A stretch of 64,000 bases of DNA, from the NCBI RefSeq assembly GCF_003143995.1, contig NZ_QFWG01000001.1:62001-126000 (forward strand). Direction: 5' to 3'. The notes under the pieces are model-generated. The model worked only from the letters and a program-made list of their open reading frames with translations, had not been told where the DNA came from and did not search any database. The position numbers and the translations under genes were made by a program. Positions 60,457 to 64,000 of the stretch are shown here, piece by piece. This DNA comes from Pseudoglutamicibacter cumminsii (lineage in GTDB: Bacteria > Actinomycetota > Actinomycetes > Actinomycetales > Micrococcaceae). Numbering within the stretch: the first letter of the stretch is position 1; the number at the start of each line of letters is the position of its first letter.

Positions 60457-61638
60457 GTGGTCAATTTATCTGCTCTGACCGCGCTCGCCGTGAGCGTGCC
60501 GACAGCGGGCGCATCGACGGCGAGTGTTACAACACCGATCCCTGTGTGGTTCGAAATCGGTTCGATGATCGTGCTGGTTGCGATCCTGCTGATCGACCTC
60601 ATCGTGATCGGACGTCGCCCGCACGTGCCGTCGATGAAGGAAGCCGGCATCTGGGTTGGCATCTACGTTGCGCTCGCGCTCGTGTTCTTCGGGTGCATGT
60701 GGGCGTTCGCGGGGCAGGTTGACGCGCTCCAGTTCCTCGCGGGCTGGATCACCGAATATTCGCTCAGCGTCGATAACTTGTTCGTGTTTATCATCATCAT
60801 GACGAGCTTCGCGGTTCCACGTGAACTGCAGCAGAAGGCTCTCATGATCGGTATCGTGATCGCGCTGATTGCACGCGGCCTGTTCATCCTTGCTGGTGCT
60901 GTGCTGATCGAACGCTTCGTCTGGGTCTTCTACATCTTCGGTGCGTTCCTGCTGTGGACTGCGATCAAGCAGGTCATGGACCATTCGGACGACGAAGAAG
61001 ACCAGCCGGGCCTGGTCAAGCGTTTGACCTCCAAACTCAACTTCGCCGACCACTACGACGGCTCCAAGCTGCGCACCACGGTCAACGGTAAGCGGATGTG
61101 GACGCCGATGGCGGCCGTCATTCTCGCGCTCGGCGTCACTGACGTGATGTTCGCGTTGGATTCGATCCCTGCGATCTACGGCATCACGCAGTCGCCGTTC
61201 ATCGTGTTCACGGCGAATGTTTTCGCGCTCATGGGTTTGCGTCAGCTGTACTTCCTGCTGGGTGGCTTGCTGGACCGCGTCATCTATCTGACGCACGGTA
61301 TCGCTGCGATCCTCGCGTTCATCGGCATCAAGCTGATCCTGCACGCACTGCACGAGAACGAGCTGCCGTTCATCAACGGCGGCAAGCCTGTTCCGGTTCC
61401 GGAGATCACGACGGAGTTCTCGCTGATCTTCATTGTGCTCGCGTTGCTGATCGCGGTTGTGTGGTCGTTCGTTTCGCCGAAGGGGCGCGAGGTCGCGCAC
61501 TGGGCGGCGGCTCGAGCTGCCGCTGAGAAGCGCATCGAGGCTCGCCGGAAGGCTGCCGAAGCAGCCGCGAAAGAGGCTGGTACCGCAGCCCAAACCGAGA
61601 AGAAGAAACTCGGCAAGCGTAAGCCAGGCGCACAGTAG
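60457..61638 (+). CDS. terC: TerC-family membrane protein
   Basis: 393 residues, GTG start, GGAAGGA eight bases upstream. Eight or nine membrane helices with the TerC hallmarks EYSLSVDNLFVFIIIM and GVTDVMFALDSIPAI, acidic helix residues thought to move metal ions (manganese in characterised relatives). The cytoplasmic C-terminal 50 residues are Ala/Arg/Lys/Glu-rich and helical, similar in character to the Pit tail in this window. No manganese (yybP-ykoY) riboswitch is seen in the 65-base leader; only a small CACCGG/CCGGTG hairpin. Confidence 0.92.
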   Translation: MVNLSALTALAVSVPTAGASTASVTTPIPVWFEIGSMIVLVAILLIDLIVIGRRPHVPSMKEAGIWVGIYVALALVFFGCMWAFAGQVDALQFLAGWITEYSLSVDNLFVFIIIMTSFAVPRELQQKALMIGIVIALIARGLFILAGAVLIERFVWVFYIFGAFLLWTAIKQVMDHSDDEEDQPGLVKRLTSKLNFADHYDGSKLRTTVNGKRMWTPMAAVILALGVTDVMFALDSIPAIYGITQSPFIVFTANVFALMGLRQLYFLLGGLLDRVIYLTHGIAAILAFIGIKLILHALHENELPFINGGKPVPVPEITTEFSLIFIVLALLIAVVWSFVSPKGREVAHWAAARAAAEKRIEARRKAAEAAAKEAGTAAQTEKKKLGKRKPGAQ

Positions 61639-61676
61639 ACAGTGCCCGCTTGGATAGAGGCTACAAGGCCATACAT

Positions 61677-61720
61677 AGCGACGGGGTGGTCATTCCAACT
61701 GGAATGACCACCCCGTCGCT
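61677..61720. terminator. Bidirectional hairpin terminator
   Basis: A perfect 20-bp stem (AGCGACGGGGTGGTCATTCC with its complement) and an AACT loop, between convergent terC and hemL. Confidence 0.92.
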
Positions 61721-61772
61721 GTTAGTGCTGCTGTGGTGCGTCTGATGCCGACCTATTGGGGCCGTGCAGCGC

Positions 61773-63095
61773 TTAGGCCTGTGCGGCCGCCTTCGCGGCA
61801 GCTGGAAGGGCCTCGAGGATGCGGTTCACGATCGCGTCGTCATGCTGGGCGGAAACGAACCAGGCCTCGTACGCCGATGGCGGTAAGTAGATTCCGGAGT
61901 CCAGCATCGAGTGGAAGAAGCGGCCGAACGCCTCGACGTTCTGTTGCTTAGCCTGTTCGTGGTTGGTGACTTCACCGTCGCGGAAGAAGACCGAGAACAA
62001 GGTGCCAGCGTTGTTGATTGCGTGAGGAACTCCGGCGGCCGTGAGTGCTTCGCGCACACCCGCCTGGATGGCTTCCGATGCGCGTGCAACAGCGGCGTGA
62101 ACATCGGCATCGAGGGCGCGCAACGTGGTGAGGCCCGCCGCGGTAGCGAGCGGGTTACCCGAGAGCGTACCGGCCTGATAGACCGGGCCGTTCGGAGCCA
62201 GAAGATCCATGATCTCCTTGCGTCCACCGAATGCACCTACTGGCATACCGCCGCCAATGACCTTGCCGAACGTCATGAGGTCTGGAGCCCAGCCTTCGCC
62301 GTCCACGCCGTAGTAGCCGGTTGCGGAGGCGCGGAAACCAGTCAGAACCTCATCGGAGATCAACAGCGCGCCGGCCGCGTGGGCGGTCTCTGCAAGGAAA
62401 CGGTTGAAGCCGATGCCGTCTTCAGTGCCCGGGGTCAGAACGCCGGTGTTGCACGGTGCGGCTTCCGTGATGATCGCGGCGATCTCCGAACCGCGGGCTG
62501 CGAACAGCTCGCGTACGGCCTCACGGTCGTTATACGGCAGCACGACCGTGTCTTTCGCGGTCCCCTCGGTTACGCCAGCCGAACCTGGAAGTGCGAAGGT
62601 CGCAAGCCCCGAGCCGGCCTCAGCCAGCAGGGAATCGACGTGGCCGTGATAGCAGCCAGCGAACTTCACGATCACATCGCGACCAGTGAAGCCGCGAGCC
62701 AAGCGGATCGCAGACATCGTAGCCTCGGTGCCCGAGTTGACCATGCGCATCTGCTCAAGCGGAGCGATCATCGAGGTCACGAGCTCAGCGAGCTCAACCT
62801 CGCCTTCGTGCGAGGCACCGAAAGACAGTGAATGATCGGCGGCCGACTTCACAGCATCGATCACGTCAGGGTGGGCGTGGCCCAGAATCATGGGACCCCA
62901 CGAGCCCACCAGGTCCACGTACTCGTTGCCGTCCGCATCGGTCACGTGCGCACCCTTACCCGCAACGAGGTACGGGGGAGTGCCACCAACCGAGCCGAAT
63001 GCTCGCACCGGCGAGTTCACGCCACCCGGAATAACCTTCTGGGCGCGCTCGAAAACTTCAGCACTGTGGGTCAGATTACGGTGTTGAGTGGTCAC
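61773..63095 (-). CDS. hemL: Glutamate-1-semialdehyde 2,1-aminomutase
   Basis: 440 residues, GTG start. Fold-type I PLP enzyme: [16 protein letters not shown] at the N-terminus, [24 protein letters not shown] and the PLP Lys in [16 protein letters not shown]. It forms 5-aminolevulinate, the entry to tetrapyrrole synthesis by the C5 route. It overlaps hemB by 4 bp (GTGA), so both are in one operon. Confidence 0.97.
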   Translation of the reverse strand: MTTQHRNLTHSAEVFERAQKVIPGGVNSPVRAFGSVGGTPPYLVAGKGAHVTDADGNEYVDLVGSWGPMILGHAHPDVIDAVKSAADHSLSFGASHEGEVELAELVTSMIAPLEQMRMVNSGTEATMSAIRLARGFTGRDVIVKFAGCYHGHVDSLLAEAGSGLATFALPGSAGVTEGTAKDTVVLPYNDREAVRELFAARGSEIAAIITEAAPCNTGVLTPGTEDGIGFNRFLAETAHAAGALLISDEVLTGFRASATGYYGVDGEGWAPDLMTFGKVIGGGMPVGAFGGRKEIMDLLAPNGPVYQAGTLSGNPLATAAGLTTLRALDADVHAAVARASEAIQAGVREALTAAGVPHAINNAGTLFSVFFRDGEVTNHEQAKQQNVEAFGRFFHSMLDSGIYLPPSAYEAWFVSAQHDDAIVNRILEALPAAAKAAAQA

Positions 63096-64000
63096 AGGAA
63101 CTCCTTCGGTGCTCGGCCGGAAGCCAAAAGTTCAGCGGCCTCCAGTGCGTAATAGGTCAGCAGGGTGTCGGCACCTGCACGTTTGAACGACAACAAAGAT
63201 TCCAACATGGTGCGTTCGCGGTCCAACCAGCCTTGAGCGGCGGCGGCCTCGATCATCGAGTACTCACCAGAAACCTGGTAGGCGCCCACCGGGATAGGGG
63301 AGGCCTCAGCTACCGCACGCAAAACATCAAGATACGGCAGGCCAGGCTTGACCATGACCATGTCCGCGCCTTCAGCGATGTCCTGCTCGAGCTCCCACAG
63401 CGATTCACGCAAGTTAGCAGGGTCCTGCTGGTACGTGCGGCGGTCGCCTTCGAGGGAAGAGTTCACGGCTTCGCGGAACGGTCCGTAGAAAGCCGAAGCG
63501 TACTTAGCGGTGTACGCGAAGATGCTCGTGTCCTGGTAGCCCTTCTCATCGAGAGCCTCACGGATCACACCGATCTGGCCGTCCATCATTCCGGAAGGCC
63601 CCAGCATGTGCGCGCCAGCCTCGGCCTGCGCAACCGCCATGTCCGCGTAGATCGCAAGCGTCGCATCGTTATCAACCGTGGCAGGGGAGTCGCCGTCCGT
63701 GGTGAGCACGCCGCAGTGGCCGTGATCGGTGAACTCGTCAAGGCACAGGTCGCTCATGACAACCGTGTCATCTCCGACCTCCTTGCGGACCTCGCGCAAA
63801 GCCACGTTGAGGATCCCGTTCGGATCCACGCCCGCGCTGCCTACCGCGTCTTTGGTTTCTGGAACACCGAAGAGCATGATGCCGCCGAGGCCAGCCTTCA
63901 CGACGTCGTGAGCCGTGCGTTTGAGGGAATCCATCGAATGCTGGACCACGCCAGGCATCGAGGTGATCGGGCGCGGCTCAGTCGCGCCTTCACGGATGAA
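63092..64000 (-). CDS. hemB: Porphobilinogen synthase (partial, 5' end outside)
   Basis: The frame is open through the right edge (reading [17 protein letters not shown] there), so about 303 C-terminal residues are present. Catalytic Lys residues are in [12 protein letters not shown] and [12 protein letters not shown]. The metal segment is [14 protein letters not shown], an intermediate between the three-Cys zinc type and the Asp-rich magnesium type, common in actinobacteria. It condenses two aminolevulinates to porphobilinogen. Confidence 0.95.
   Translation of the reverse strand, partial: FIREGATEPRPITSMPGVVQHSMDSLKRTAHDVVKAGLGGIMLFGVPETKDAVGSAGVDPNGILNVALREVRKEVGDDTVVMSDLCLDEFTDHGHCGVLTTDGDSPATVDNDATLAIYADMAVAQAEAGAHMLGPSGMMDGQIGVIREALDEKGYQDTSIFAYTAKYASAFYGPFREAVNSSLEGDRRTYQQDPANLRESLWELEQDIAEGADMVMVKPGLPYLDVLRAVAEASPIPVGAYQVSGEYSMIEAAAAQGWLDRERTMLESLLSFKRAGADTLLTYYALEAAELLASGRAPKEFL

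Overview
The window is a contiguous chromosomal stretch of a high-GC actinobacterium. Gene content and order (def-fmt-rsmB-rpe, hisE-hisG, hisF-TIGR03085-hisI-trpE-trpC-trpB-trpA-lgt-pyk, polA-eis-rpsA, coaE-uvrB-terC, RNase D next to a DUF3000 gene, SufE next to a rhodanese, a tRNA Gly-Cys-Val cluster) point to the Micrococcaceae/Arthrobacter neighbourhood. The species is not determined. Many genes have a TANNNT -10 box only 6-7 bases before an ATG or GTG, so leaderless transcripts are probably common.

Layout. 0-4.3 kb: end of prfB, then an ABC exporter (ATPase and permease) divergent from a NarL-type two-component system. 4.3-13.8 kb: a Rieske Tat lipoprotein, a FadB/FadJ-type beta-oxidation enzyme, RNase D, a DUF3000 protein, MsrB, a membrane-anchored alpha/beta hydrolase, SufE plus a rhodanese, and ZapE. 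13.9-14.3 kb: tRNA cluster with two identical tRNA-Gly copies. 14.5-20.7 kb: two small membrane proteins, a PD-(D/E)XK protein, and the def-fmt-rsmB-rpe operon. 20.8-21.9 kb: an FMN riboswitch controlling a PnuX/PnuC-type transporter, sitting where relatives usually carry the riboflavin biosynthesis operon. 22.1-33.9 kb: histidine and tryptophan genes, lgt and pyk. 34-43.9 kb: 3-hydroxyisobutyryl-CoA hydrolase, tRNA-Leu, a Pit phosphate transporter with an unusual charged tail, a thioesterase, polA, an Eis-type acetyltransferase and rpsA.

44.1-55.5 kb is the accessory centrepiece: a compact type VII (ESX) secretion locus. The leftward operon encodes a small membrane protein, EccD, a MinD/ParA-like ATPase and EccC; eccC is split by an apparent frameshift at a run of four C. 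The rightward operon encodes two small Esx-like proteins, a DUF6507-like protein, a 426-residue protein with a helical N-terminus and a C-terminal glycine zipper (candidate pore-forming effector), two soluble proteins of unclear role and a small membrane protein (immunity candidate). EccB, EccE and mycosin are not in the window. 55.6-64 kb returns to housekeeping genes: an RsmC-like methyltransferase, YigZ, coaE, uvrB, terC, hemL and partial hemB.

One pattern runs through the window. Short degenerate tandem repeats (about 12-25 bp, 2-5 units) lie in spacers, in two coding tails and, strikingly, over the 3' ends of several genes so that the stop codon itself is duplicated (prfB, rnd, the PD-(D/E)XK gene, pnuX, polA and others). 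Most operons end in perfect 13-20 bp hairpins with tiny loops and little or no T-tract.
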